NCBI RefSeq assembly: GCF_003634585.1
Contig: NZ_RBLG01000004.1
Location: 1-64,000, forward strand
DNA from: Gillisia mitskevichiae
GTDB lineage: Bacteria; Bacteroidota; Bacteroidia; Flavobacteriales; Flavobacteriaceae
DNA length: 64,000 nucleotides
Reading direction: 5' to 3'
A program made the translations under genes and the position numbers. Below, in pieces: positions 35,670-45,400 of the stretch (positions are counted from its first letter, which is position 1; every line of letters starts with the position of its first letter). The notes beneath the pieces were generated by a model. The model saw only the letters and a program-made list of their open reading frames with translations, had not been told where the DNA came from and searched no databases.

Positions 35670-35705
35670 TAGTTATGCTTTTATAGTGTAAATCTATTTT
35701 GAATT

Positions 35706-36866
35706 TTAGTTTTCGCTAATTACTTTCAAGGTGTTTTTAACCTCTTCTGCAATAGATCTTGCTTTTAGAATATCTTTATTTACAATGGTAACATGCCCCA
35801 TTTTTCTAAATGGTCTAGTTTCTTTTTTACCATAAATATGTGGAGTTACCCCTGGCATTTTTAGAATTTGTTCCATATTTTTATAAACAGGAGGTCCATT
35901 ATAACTTTCTTCCCCAGATAAATTTACCATAATTCCCGCAACTTTACTTTCTGTGTCTCCTAATGGCAAATCCAAAATTGCTCTTATGTGTTGCTCAAAT
36001 TGATTCGTGTAACTAGCTTCAATACTATAATGACCGCTATTATGTGGTCTTGGTGCAACTTCATTCACTACTAATTCATCATCTTGGGTTAAGAACATTT
36101 CAACAGCTAGTAATCCAACATGTTCAAATGCATCAGATACTTTTTCTGCTAATTGCCTAGCTTTTACTGAAGTAGATTCTTCTATTCTCGCTGGGCAAAT
36201 AACGTATTCTACCTGATTGGCAACTGGATGAAATTCCATTTCTACAACAGGATACGATATTACTTGGCCAGAAGGATTACGAGCCACAATTACAGCCAAT
36301 TCATTTTTAAAAGGGATCAATTTTTCAGCTAAACATTTTCCTTGAGGAATCTGCTCCAGATCTTCTTGAGATTTCACGATCATTACTCCTCTTCCGTCAT
36401 AACCTCCAGTAGCGCTTTTCCATACAAAAGGTAATGATAATTGATCCTCGGAAAATGCTTTCAGTAATTCAGATCTGGAATTAAAAGCAGAAAAAGGAGC
36501 AGTTGAAATTTTATTGTCTAAATAGAATTGCTTCTGAATAACCTTATCGCTAATCTTTTCTAAAGTGCTAGAAGAAGGAAAAACTTTAATACCTTCTTTT
36601 TCCAATTGCTTTAATGCCTGCACATTTACAGATTCGATCTCGAAAGTAACAAGGTCTACTTTTCTTCCAAAATCAAGAACCGTATCATAATCCATAAGAT
36701 CACCCTTAATAAAAGTGTTCGCTGAAATTTTGCAAGGAGCCTCTTCACTTGGATCCATTACAATGGTATGGATATCAAATTTTCTAGTCTCATAGAGAAG
36801 CATTTTTCCAAGCTGTCCTCCGCCTAAAATACCCAACTTAAAATCTGAAGAAAAATAATTTATCAT
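35706..36866 (-). CDS. purK: N5-carboxyaminoimidazole ribonucleotide synthase
   Basis: 386 residues from the ATG at 36866; the longer frame upstream crosses the promoter. It is an ATP-grasp enzyme that carboxylates AIR with bicarbonate. KLGILGGGQLGKMLL begins the N-terminal domain. WKSATGGYDGRGVMIV is the ATP-binding lid and VNEVAPRPHNSGHY the metal/phosphate-binding segment. It forms an operon with purE. Confidence 0.96.
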   Translation of the reverse strand: MINYFSSDFKLGILGGGQLGKMLLYETRKFDIHTIVMDPSEEAPCKISANTFIKGDLMDYDTVLDFGRKVDLVTFEIESVNVQALKQLEKEGIKVFPSSSTLEKISDKVIQKQFYLDNKISTAPFSAFNSRSELLKAFSEDQLSLPFVWKSATGGYDGRGVMIVKSQEDLEQIPQGKCLAEKLIPFKNELAVIVARNPSGQVISYPVVEMEFHPVANQVEYVICPARIEESTSVKARQLAEKVSDAFEHVGLLAVEMFLTQDDELVVNEVAPRPHNSGHYSIEASYTNQFEQHIRAILDLPLGDTESKVAGIMVNLSGEESYNGPPVYKNMEQILKMPGVTPHIYGKKETRPFRKMGHVTIVNKDILKARSIAEEVKNTLKVISEN

Positions 36867-36885
36867 AGCGATTCTGATATTTACG

Positions 36886-36918
36886 CAAAAATAATTTTTT
36901 AAGATGGAATAGTCCAAA
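36886..36918 (-). promoter_or_regulatory. Promoter of purK-purE
   Basis: On the minus strand: TTTG (36918-36915), a 21-bp spacer, then TATTTTTG (36893-36886), 19 bp before the purK ATG. It is divergent from the hpt-adk promoter. Confidence 0.6.
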
Positions 36919-36971
36919 GATTGTAACACAAATGCATTTATTTATTAAGGTGTTAGGATAATAAGAATCCC

Positions 36972-36979
36972 TATCTTTG
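36972..36979 (+). promoter_or_regulatory. -7 promoter element for hpt-adk
   Basis: TATCTTTG, exact consensus, 20 bp before the GTG start at 37000. The -33 box is weak. Confidence 0.6.
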
Positions 36980-36999
36980 CTGCTTTAAATTTGATAATA

Positions 37000-38106
37000 G
37001 TGATTCAGTTACACGATCTAAAGTTCGAGCCTTTTATATCTGAAGGAAAAATTACCACTGCAATAGATGCGATGGCCGCAAAGATCAACCAAGATTTTAA
37101 AGGGAAAACTCCTGTGTTTTTGGCTGTTTTGAATGGCGCTTTTATGGTGGCTTCAGAAATCATTAAGCGTTTTGAGGGTGATTGTGAAGTGGCGTTTGTA
37201 AAACTTGAGTCTTATAGTGGAACTGAAACAACGGGAAAAGTTGAAACTTTAGTTGGATTAAATCTCTCTTTGGAAAATAGACACGTTATCATTATTGAAG
37301 ATATCGTGGATACAGGGATCACCTTGGCAGCCATTTATAAAATAATGGAAAAGGAAAATGTTGCAGATATTCGCATTGCAACTTTATTTTTTAAGCCAGA
37401 AGCATATCAGAAAAATTTCAGAATAGATTATATAGGAATGGAAATCCCCAATGATTTTATTGTGGGATATGGATTAGATTATGATGGTTTAGGCCGAAAT
37501 CTAACTCAAGTTTATAAACTTAAAAAAGAGAACATGACAAATTTGGTGTTATTCGGACCTCCGGGTGCAGGAAAAGGAACCCAAGCAAACTTTTTAAAGG
37601 AAAAATATAAATTGGTGCATATTTCCACCGGAGATGTATTTAGATATAACATTAAAAATGAAACTGAACTTGGACTTCATGCCAAATCCTTTATGGATAA
37701 AGGGCAGTTAGTGCCAGATGATGTTACTATTAAAATGTTGGAAGCAGAGGTAGATAAAAATGCAGAAGCAAAGGGATTTATATTTGATGGCTTTCCCAGA
37801 ACCGTTGCTCAAGCAGAGGCACTTGCAGATTTAATGAAACAGAAGAATACAGAAGTTTCTGCAATGATTGCACTAGAAGTAGATGATGAGGTGTTAGTGC
37901 AGCGTCTTTTAGAAAGAGGGAAGACTTCTGGACGAAAGGATGATGCAGATGAAGCTATTATTAGAAACAGAATTCATATTTATTATGAAGAAACTGCAAT
38001 ACTTAAACAGTTTTATCTTAAAGAAGATAAATATTTTGGTGTAGATGGGGTAGGATCTATTTCTGATATTACAGAAAGAATTAGTAAAGTAATTGATTCT
38101 TTATAA
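37000..38106 (+). CDS. adk: Fused hypoxanthine phosphoribosyltransferase and adenylate kinase
   Basis: 368 residues from the GTG at 37000 (an in-frame TTG lies three codons earlier). Residues 1 to about 175 are a type I phosphoribosyltransferase: FLAVLNGAFMVASEI, the PRPP motif IIIEDIVDTG and YGLDYDGLGRN. Residues 179-368 are a complete adenylate kinase: P-loop GPPGAGKGTQ (186-195), FDGFPRTVAQAEAL and a short lid without zinc cysteines. The link is only a few residues and the frame is continuous, so this is a true fusion joining purine salvage to adenylate balance. An ATG at 37534 could also start the kinase alone. obg follows. Confidence 0.94.
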   Translation: MIQLHDLKFEPFISEGKITTAIDAMAAKINQDFKGKTPVFLAVLNGAFMVASEIIKRFEGDCEVAFVKLESYSGTETTGKVETLVGLNLSLENRHVIIIEDIVDTGITLAAIYKIMEKENVADIRIATLFFKPEAYQKNFRIDYIGMEIPNDFIVGYGLDYDGLGRNLTQVYKLKKENMTNLVLFGPPGAGKGTQANFLKEKYKLVHISTGDVFRYNIKNETELGLHAKSFMDKGQLVPDDVTIKMLEAEVDKNAEAKGFIFDGFPRTVAQAEALADLMKQKNTEVSAMIALEVDDEVLVQRLLERGKTSGRKDDADEAIIRNRIHIYYEETAILKQFYLKEDKYFGVDGVGSISDITERISKVIDSL

Positions 38107-38166
38107 ATAAAATAAACGTTTAGAAATATTAGATCGATTGTAAGATCGCAAAAAAAATAGAAGTTA

Positions 38167-39174
38167 ATGACAGAAGGGAATTTTGTAGATTACGTAAAGA
38201 TCCATGTTGCTTCCGGAAAAGGAGGGCAAGGATCTGCGCATTTGCGTCGGGAAAAATATATAACTAAAGGTGGGCCAGATGGTGGTGATGGTGGTCGTGG
38301 AGGTCATATTATCTTAAAAGGTAATAAGAATCTTTGGACACTTTTTCATCTTAAATTTAAAAGACATGCAAGAGCAGAGCATGGATCCCACGGATCTAAG
38401 CAACGAAGCTCTGGTGCAGATGGTGCAGATCAATATATCGAAGTTCCATTAGGTACTGTTGTTAGAGATACAGAGACAGAAGAGATCTTATTCGAGATCA
38501 CGGATGATGGTGAAGAGCGTATTGTAGCCCAAGGTGGTAAAGGAGGTCTAGGTAACTGGAACTTTAAATCCTCTACAAATCAAACTCCAAGATACGCACA
38601 GCCAGGAATAGATGGGCAAGAAGTAGATGTAACTTTAGAATTGAAAATCTTAGCAGATGTAGGATTGGTTGGTTTTCCTAATGCAGGAAAATCTACTTTA
38701 CTGTCAGTAATTACTGCTGCTAAGCCTAAGATTGCAGATTATGAATTTACTACTCTAAAGCCTAATCTTGGTATTGTTGAATATCGAGAATTTAAAACTT
38801 TTGTGGTTGCAGATATCCCTGGGATCATCGAAGGTGCTGCAGAAGGTAAAGGAATTGGACATAGGTTTTTACGCCATATTGAGCGTAATTCTACTTTGTT
38901 ATTTTTAGTTCCGGCAGATGCGCCAGATATTATAAAACAATATGAAATCCTTTTGGATGAGCTTAGAAGATATAATCCAGAAATGTTGGACAAGGATCGT
39001 CTAATAGCTATTTCAAAAAGTGATATGTTAGATGAGGAGTTGAAGGCCGAATTGAAAGTTATTTTAGATAAAGGTCTTAAAGCACCATATCTATTTATTT
39101 CGTCGGTAGCACAACAAGGTTTAATGGAGCTCAAAGATAAACTTTGGGAAATGTTGAATACCGAAACAGCCTAA
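38167..39174 (+). CDS. obg: Obg-family GTPase
   Basis: 335 residues. The glycine-rich Obg fold (about 1-160, [15 protein letters not shown]) precedes the GTPase domain with G1 [10 protein letters not shown]2/G3 in [10 protein letters not shown] and DIPGIIEGA, and G4 as ISKSD. It acts in late 50S subunit assembly and growth control. The C-terminal OCT domain of some homologues is absent. It lies 60 bp after the hpt-adk fusion and may share its transcript. Confidence 0.96.
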   Translation: MTEGNFVDYVKIHVASGKGGQGSAHLRREKYITKGGPDGGDGGRGGHIILKGNKNLWTLFHLKFKRHARAEHGSHGSKQRSSGADGADQYIEVPLGTVVRDTETEEILFEITDDGEERIVAQGGKGGLGNWNFKSSTNQTPRYAQPGIDGQEVDVTLELKILADVGLVGFPNAGKSTLLSVITAAKPKIADYEFTTLKPNLGIVEYREFKTFVVADIPGIIEGAAEGKGIGHRFLRHIERNSTLLFLVPADAPDIIKQYEILLDELRRYNPEMLDKDRLIAISKSDMLDEELKAELKVILDKGLKAPYLFISSVAQQGLMELKDKLWEMLNTETA

Positions 39175-39233
39175 ATTTAAAATTGAAATATTTCATGGGA
39201 TGATTTTTGCTTAACTTTAAGTAAAAACATCTC

Positions 39234-39758
39234 ATGGAAAATTTAAAATATCTTCTTTTACTACTCATAGTTACCGCTTGTAATGCTCCTAGAGCAACTT
39301 ATGACTATGATCAAAATATGGAATTTAATTCCATCACCTCCTATAAAATTTATCCAGACCTAAGATCTAATTTGAGTCAGTTGGACGAACAACGAATGTT
39401 GGGAATTTTAGATTCAGAAATGAATAAAGTTGGTCTTACTGCTTCAGAATCTACCGATATCTATTTGAATTTTTATTCAACTTCTTATGAAGAGCCTAGT
39501 AGAAATAATATTGGAATTGGAGTGGGTGGATCTGGTAGAAATGTTGGAGTAGGAGTGTCTGGTGGAATTCCCTTAGGTGGTTCGAATACCTATTTAAGAG
39601 TAACTTTCGATTTTATAAATGTTAAAACAGATGCTCTAATTTGGCAAGCGATCGTGGAATCTCCATTTAATAGAAATGGTTCTCCAATGGAACGTGAAAA
39701 TCAATTAAGAGTAATGGTTCAAAAGGCATTGAAAGGATATCCTCCAAATGAGAAATAA
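39234..39758 (+). CDS. DUF4136-family lipoprotein
   Basis: 174 residues. The lipobox LLIVTAC puts the lipidated cysteine near residue 16. The body has the DUF4136 pattern: YDYDQNMEFNSITSYKIYP near the start, a Gly-rich middle (GIGVGGSGRNVGVGVSGG) and a C-terminal YLRVTFDFINVKTDALIWQA. Function unknown. It shares a two-way terminator (39797-39824) with the convergent OmpA gene. Confidence 0.85.
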   Translation: MENLKYLLLLLIVTACNAPRATYDYDQNMEFNSITSYKIYPDLRSNLSQLDEQRMLGILDSEMNKVGLTASESTDIYLNFYSTSYEEPSRNNIGIGVGGSGRNVGVGVSGGIPLGGSNTYLRVTFDFINVKTDALIWQAIVESPFNRNGSPMERENQLRVMVQKALKGYPPNEK

Positions 39759-39796
39759 TTTCATGATACAAAGAAATTAGATAAATATTTAAAATA

Positions 39797-39824
39797 AAAA
39801 AGCCCCAATTTCTTGGGGCTTTTT
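39797..39824. terminator. Bidirectional terminator
   Basis: AAAAAGCCCCAA (39797-39808) pairs perfectly with TTGGGGCTTTTT (39813-39824) around TTTC. T tracts are present on both strands, serving the DUF4136 gene and the convergent OmpA-family gene. Confidence 0.9.
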
Positions 39825-39845
39825 CTTAATTGTTAATTATAAGCA

Positions 39846-41465
39846 TTAGTTCATTATAGTAAACTCACTACGTCTGTTCTTAGCATATTGCTCATTAGTA
39901 CACCCAGTTGGTTTAGTACAATCATTCAATGGCATAGATTCACCATAACCTTTAGAGGTTAAACGATCTCTTTCAATACCATGACTTACTAAGTATTCTA
40001 AAGTAGAAGCAGCACGTCTTTCAGAAAGAGCCATGTTGTAGCTGTCTGTTCCTCTAGCATCTGCATGAGATCCTACTTCAATATTTAATGTTGGGTATTT
40101 TTTCATGATAGTTACAACTTTATCTAAAGTAACCTCAGATTCTTTCTTGATGGTAGCTTTATCAAAGTCGAAGTATATGTTTCCAACATCTTTTAACTGT
40201 TGTCTTCCAGTTTCAGTATTTGTTTCTCTTTCATCAATTTCCACAACAGGAGGCGTGTAATCTTCTCTTAAGAAATTGTAAAGGTTATCTGTACCTCTTC
40301 TGTTAGATGCATACCATCCAGTATCTTCTCCTTCTTTTACAACATATGCAAAATCATCGAATCCACTATTAATTGTAGCTCCTAAATTCTTAGTTTCAGA
40401 AAAATCACCTTCAGATTTGTAGATATCTAAGTTTCCAAAACCTTGATGTCCATCTGAAGAAAAGTAAAGAATTCCTTCCTCGCTAATAAAAGGAAATTGT
40501 TCTCTGTGAGCAGTGTTTACTCCAGCACCTAAATTTTGAGGAGTTCCAAAAGATCCATCCTCATTTACGTCTACAACATAGATGTCAAAAGAACCATTTG
40601 TTCCTGGCATATCACTAGCAAAATATAATTTAGAACCGTCTGCACTTAAGCTTGGGTGTTCTACAGAATAAGAATCGCTAGAGAAAGGAAGTTTTTCAAT
40701 GTTAGTCCAAGAACCATCTACCATTTTAGCTCTATAAAGGCTAATATGAGCTATTTTGTCGTCTTCTACTTTTACTCGTTTTTCATTTGTTCTATCAAAA
40801 TACATAGTCATTCCGTCTTTGCTAAAAGTAGCAGAGCTTTCATGAGAGTCTGTATTGATATCTCCTGGGAAAAGAACGATCTCGGATAATTGACCTTCAT
40901 CATCTGTTGTAGCCGTGTACAAATCTAATGTTGGTTTTTTGTTCCAAGGGTATAAAGGACGTTCCGCGTTTCTTGTAGATGCAAAAGTTACTTTATCATC
41001 TCCATAAAAAGAGATTCCAAAATCTGCTGATGCAGCATTGTTCATTACTTGATTAGAAGTAAAAACATGAGAAACTGTAGTGTCTAGTTCTCTTCTAAAT
41101 TTCTCAAAGTCAGTTTGAGTTCCAGAGAATTCAGAAAAATACTTATCTGCCTCTTTATAGTTACCTACAGCCATAGAAGCATGTGCATATCTGAATTTAT
41201 ATTCAGGAGCAACCGCTTCGCCAAACTTTAGGAACAAGTTCTTATATACCTCTGACGCATTTTGCATTTGGTTAGTATAGAAGTAAGAATCTCCAAGATT
41301 TTGAAGAACTTCTTGGCCTTTGTTATTTACGTTTTCATATGCATCACTAGCATCCATAAATGCTCGCTGTGCAAAAAATCTATCGGCCTTTTTGATCTCA
41401 GAACTTTGGGAAAATCCTGAGAAACTAATAACCGCTATTAATATAAAACTGTATAATTTTTTCAT
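39846..41465 (-). CDS. OmpA-family protein with PD40 repeats, type IX secretion-linked
   Basis: 539 residues from the ATG at 41465. A signal peptide (to about 20, FSGFSQ) is followed by TPR-like helices (about 24-130), a beta-propeller-like block with PD40 repeats (TFSKDGMTMYFDR, SLSADGSKLYFASD, FISEEGILYFSSDG) and a C-terminal OmpA domain with EVGSHADARGTDSYNMALSE that binds peptidoglycan. It is the third gene of the adhesin-SprF-OmpA run, 13 bp after sprF. Such proteins anchor type IX-exported adhesins or their channels to the cell wall. It resembles PorE, but that assignment is not certain. Confidence 0.9.
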   Translation of the reverse strand: MKKLYSFILIAVISFSGFSQSSEIKKADRFFAQRAFMDASDAYENVNNKGQEVLQNLGDSYFYTNQMQNASEVYKNLFLKFGEAVAPEYKFRYAHASMAVGNYKEADKYFSEFSGTQTDFEKFRRELDTTVSHVFTSNQVMNNAASADFGISFYGDDKVTFASTRNAERPLYPWNKKPTLDLYTATTDDEGQLSEIVLFPGDINTDSHESSATFSKDGMTMYFDRTNEKRVKVEDDKIAHISLYRAKMVDGSWTNIEKLPFSSDSYSVEHPSLSADGSKLYFASDMPGTNGSFDIYVVDVNEDGSFGTPQNLGAGVNTAHREQFPFISEEGILYFSSDGHQGFGNLDIYKSEGDFSETKNLGATINSGFDDFAYVVKEGEDTGWYASNRRGTDNLYNFLREDYTPPVVEIDERETNTETGRQQLKDVGNIYFDFDKATIKKESEVTLDKVVTIMKKYPTLNIEVGSHADARGTDSYNMALSERRAASTLEYLVSHGIERDRLTSKGYGESMPLNDCTKPTGCTNEQYAKNRRSEFTIMN

Positions 41466-41478
41466 GTTGTTTCTGGTT

Positions 41479-42420
41479 TTAGAAGAATCTAGGTGATTTA
41501 TCATATCCTTTAGACAATCCGAATAGGTCTAGATCGAATAATAAAAGAAATTCGTGGGTTCCGTCGTTGTAATCTCCAAGATTAGATGTTGTTCTGTCAT
41601 ATGCATATCCAACTCTTATTTGTGGAGTAACTGCGAAATTAACAAGTCCAGTGACAGCATCGCCAAATCTGTAACCTATCCCAGCCTCTAATCTATTAAA
41701 CATTAAAACGTTAGCAGTAATATCTACAGATAACGGAGCACCTTGTACACCTCTAGCCATGAACGCAGGCTTTAGTTTAAAGTCTTCGTTGATGTCAAAA
41801 ACATATCCACCTGTTACAAAATAGTGGATATTCTCTTCTCCAAGATCTCTAATCCCTTGATTGTTTTCTAAATGCTTAGAAGTTAAAAGGTTTGGTGCCG
41901 AAAGACCTACGTAGTATTTGTCTCCAAAAAAGTAAGCTCCAACTCCAACAACTGGAAAAATCTCATTCAAATTATCATTGAAAGCCGGGTCATTTAACTG
42001 GTTTAAAGTTAAACCTGAAATGTTAGCATCAAAAGTTGTTAATCCTCCTTTTATACCTAATGATAATTTATTTGATTCATTTAAAGGTAATACATATGCA
42101 AAATCTGCAGTAATGTTATTTTCCTTTACCCAGTCACCCACTTCATCGTGAACTATAGAGATTCCAAGTTCTACTCGTTCACTCACAGGAGTGTGAGCAA
42201 AGAAACTGGCGGTGCTTGGTGCACCGTCAATTCCTACCCATTGAGATCTATATATACCACCCAATTTTAACATTCCCGGATCATCGGTAGCGTAAGCAGG
42301 GTTTAATACACTCATGTTATACATGTATTGAGTGTATAAGGGGTCTTGCTGAGACATTCCTTGAAAAGAGATAAGGATAATGCCTGTGAAAATTAAGAAT
42401 TTTGTTATATTATTTTTCAT
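41479..42420 (-). CDS. PorP/SprF-family type IX secretion membrane protein
   Basis: 313 residues with a signal peptide ending near GMSQQ. DPLYTQYMYNMSVLNPAYA is the PorP/SprF family hallmark and the remainder is a predicted outer-membrane beta-barrel. Each SprF paralogue serves export or surface attachment of a partner with a type B (CHU_C) C-terminal domain; here that partner is the 1681-residue adhesin 24 bp upstream. The PorP core paralogue of the secretion machine is therefore probably elsewhere. Confidence 0.93.
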   Translation of the reverse strand: MKNNITKFLIFTGIILISFQGMSQQDPLYTQYMYNMSVLNPAYATDDPGMLKLGGIYRSQWVGIDGAPSTASFFAHTPVSERVELGISIVHDEVGDWVKENNITADFAYVLPLNESNKLSLGIKGGLTTFDANISGLTLNQLNDPAFNDNLNEIFPVVGVGAYFFGDKYYVGLSAPNLLTSKHLENNQGIRDLGEENIHYFVTGGYVFDINEDFKLKPAFMARGVQGAPLSVDITANVLMFNRLEAGIGYRFGDAVTGLVNFAVTPQIRVGYAYDRTTSNLGDYNDGTHEFLLLFDLDLFGLSKGYDKSPRFF

Positions 42421-42444
42421 TTCTTTCTAATGTTTATCCTTTAG

Positions 42445-45400
42445 TTATATACTTAAGTATAATTTTCCTTGTACCGGAGATGTTTGTCCGTCGTTGTAAT
42501 TCAGGATATAGAAGTATACACCTACTGGTAAAACATCATTTCCTAATGTTCCTGACTGATTTGAAATACCATCCCAATCTCCTGTACTCGCGTTTCCTTT
42601 GAATACTACATTACCCCATCTATTAAATACTTCAATAGAGTAATTAGGGAAGTTTTCAGCGATATCTGGAATTACAAATCTATCATTGATTCCATCCCCA
42701 TTTGGAGAGAAACCTTCTGGAATTCCACAGAATTCAACTTTAGCAACAACTGCAAGTCTTTCTGAACTTTCACAACCTGTAGTTCCATCTATAGATGCAC
42801 CATAATAAGTAACTCCATTTTGAAGAGCAGTACTAGCTGTAAGAGCTGTTCCGCCAGTTGATGAAGTATAAATAAGTACTCCTGAACCTGTAAAGTTGTT
42901 AATTAAATCCTGAATAGTTGGATTGTCACTTCTACAGAATTCATCACCTTCTAAAGAAAGTGCTGGAGCTGCAGGATCTGTAATAGTCACTGTTATTTCA
43001 ACCGCTTCAGATGAGCAAGCTGCATCCTCAGTTGTAGAAGTAGCATAGTAACTCATTCCACTTATTAATGTAGTTGTAACATCTGCAACAACTGTCAATT
43101 CAGCATCTGTATAGAAAACCACATTGTCTCCTGTAACTGTAATATCTCCAACTGTTGGGTTATCGATAAGACAGAAAGCTTGGTTTGCTTCAGCAGTAGG
43201 GGCATCAGGACCATTATTTATTGTAATAGTAATCGTCGCTGTATCTGTACCTATTGCACAATTTGCTGCACCATCTACAGTGTAAGTAATAGTATAAACA
43301 CCAACTTCAGCATCTAAAAGGTTAAATAACCCATTTTGATAAGGGGCACTAAATGTACCAGTGTTTAAAGCATCATCACCTAAAAGGGAGATTAGATCAA
43401 CATTTTCATCTTGTCCTACACAATAGGTTGCACTTACATTTCCTCCAGCATTTGCATCCTGTGGTTCATTTACTGTAATTGTAAATGTAGCAACATCATT
43501 TCCTGTTGTGCACTCATCTTCATCGTTAGAATAATCTACGGTATACGAGAATGTTGTAGTTCCAATGTTATTAGCAGGATTAAAAATCCCATCTTCAAAA
43601 CCTTCAAATGCTCCAGTTACTATAGCATTCTCAGATAGATAGTCAGCAAGATTTAAACTGTCCTCGTTAGAACAGAAGGTAAGATTCACATCTTCTCCAG
43701 CATTAGCTACAGTAGATTCATTTACAGTGATAGTAAGTGTTGCAGAATCTGTACAAGCTCCATTTCCAACAGTATAAACTGTGGTAAAATCTGCTATCTT
43801 ATTTTGCTGATATTGTGCAATAATTTGATTTATCGTTGGATTAAATGTTCCATTAGTATCAATACCTTCCTCTAATAAATCTAAATAGAAACTTCTTACC
43901 TCAGCAGAGCTGAAACTATCTACTTGCGCCTGACAAACTTCAATGCTATTATCTGCTCCTGCATTTGCATCCCCTTCAGACACACTTACTGTGAAATCTG
44001 TAGAATCTGTACCAGTTAAGCATGTGCTTGGGTCACTTTCAGTAATAGTGTAAGTAATACTGTAATCTCCACTATTAGAAATATCTAAAAGACCATTTGC
44101 TATTACTCCACTTTCGTTAGAGAATGTTCCTCCAGAAATATTTGTGTCTGAAAGTAAGCTGAAAAGATCTAAAGTGCCTTGAGCTGTACAAACAGTTGTA
44201 TCTTCAATTGTACCAGTAACTGCAATTTGGGAAGAAACAATAGTTACAGTAAGTTCAATCTGATTACATGTGCCATTTCCAGCAACGTAAATTGTAGAAA
44301 AACTACCTATACCATCCTCGTCATCTTGATACATTTGAGCAAGTTGAGTAGGAGTAGGGTTAAAAGTTCCAGTTGTTCCCTGTAACTCAGTAGGTAATAG
44401 TGTTCTATAGAATTTTCTTATTTCATCTATACTTGAAAAAGTTGTTTGAACATCGGATTCACAAACGATAGCTGGTTCTGGTGAAGGAATAGTTGATCCC
44501 TCTGAAACAGAAACATTAAAATCTGTAGAATCTGAACCACTAAGACAAGATTCAAGGTCACTTTCACTTACGGTATAGGTAATATTATAAGTTCCTGCAG
44601 TAGAAACGTCTAATATTCCATTAGTTATAGTTCCATTTTCAGAGGTGAAAGTTCCTCCTGCTGGGTTAGTTGAATTCAGCAAGCTAAATAAGCTAAGATC
44701 AGCTTGTGCAGTGCATGCTATAGCATCATCAATACTTCCTGCGTCTGCAGTGGTAGTATTGTTAATAGTTAATGTTATAGGAAGTGAACTATCTCCACAT
44801 GCAGATGTAGTGCTATAAGCAGTAACAAAAGTAGCTGAATCAGTTGGGTTTTGTAAGAATGTCAAAATTTGACCTCCTACTATTTGTAGACTTGGACTAA
44901 ACGTTCCACTTAAATCTGTAATTCCTCTTTCTGCTAAGGCATCATTATATAATGCGATTGCAGCAGCAGGGTTTGTTAAGAAGCCTTCTATTTCGGTAAT
45001 ACATCTTTCCAATACAATAGGAGCTCCTAGATCTGTTCCCTCTGCAATGGTAATTGTAAAAGTAGTATCATCATTAGTTCCAGTAGTAACACAATTTGCA
45101 GAATCATCTACGGAATAGGTGATGGTATAAGTACCAGGACCTACAGCTGGATCAAAATTTCCGTCAGCGTTAACACCTGTTCCAGAGAAAGTTCCTCCAG
45201 TTGTAGCCTCATCACTTAAAATAGAGTCATCTAAAACAACAATATCTGTACTTCCACAAGGAAGAGTTATATTTTCGATAGTTCCAGCATTAGCATCTTC
45301 AACAGGCACTACACTAATAGTAAGTTCTACTGCTGAATTACAAGTTCCATTAGTTGGAGTAAATACCGTTGTAAAGTCACCAAGACCATCAGCATCTGCT

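Noticed and set aside
37534-38106. Adenylate kinase as a separate gene
   Set aside because: The frame is continuous with the PRTase and has no stop between; kept only as a possible internal start.
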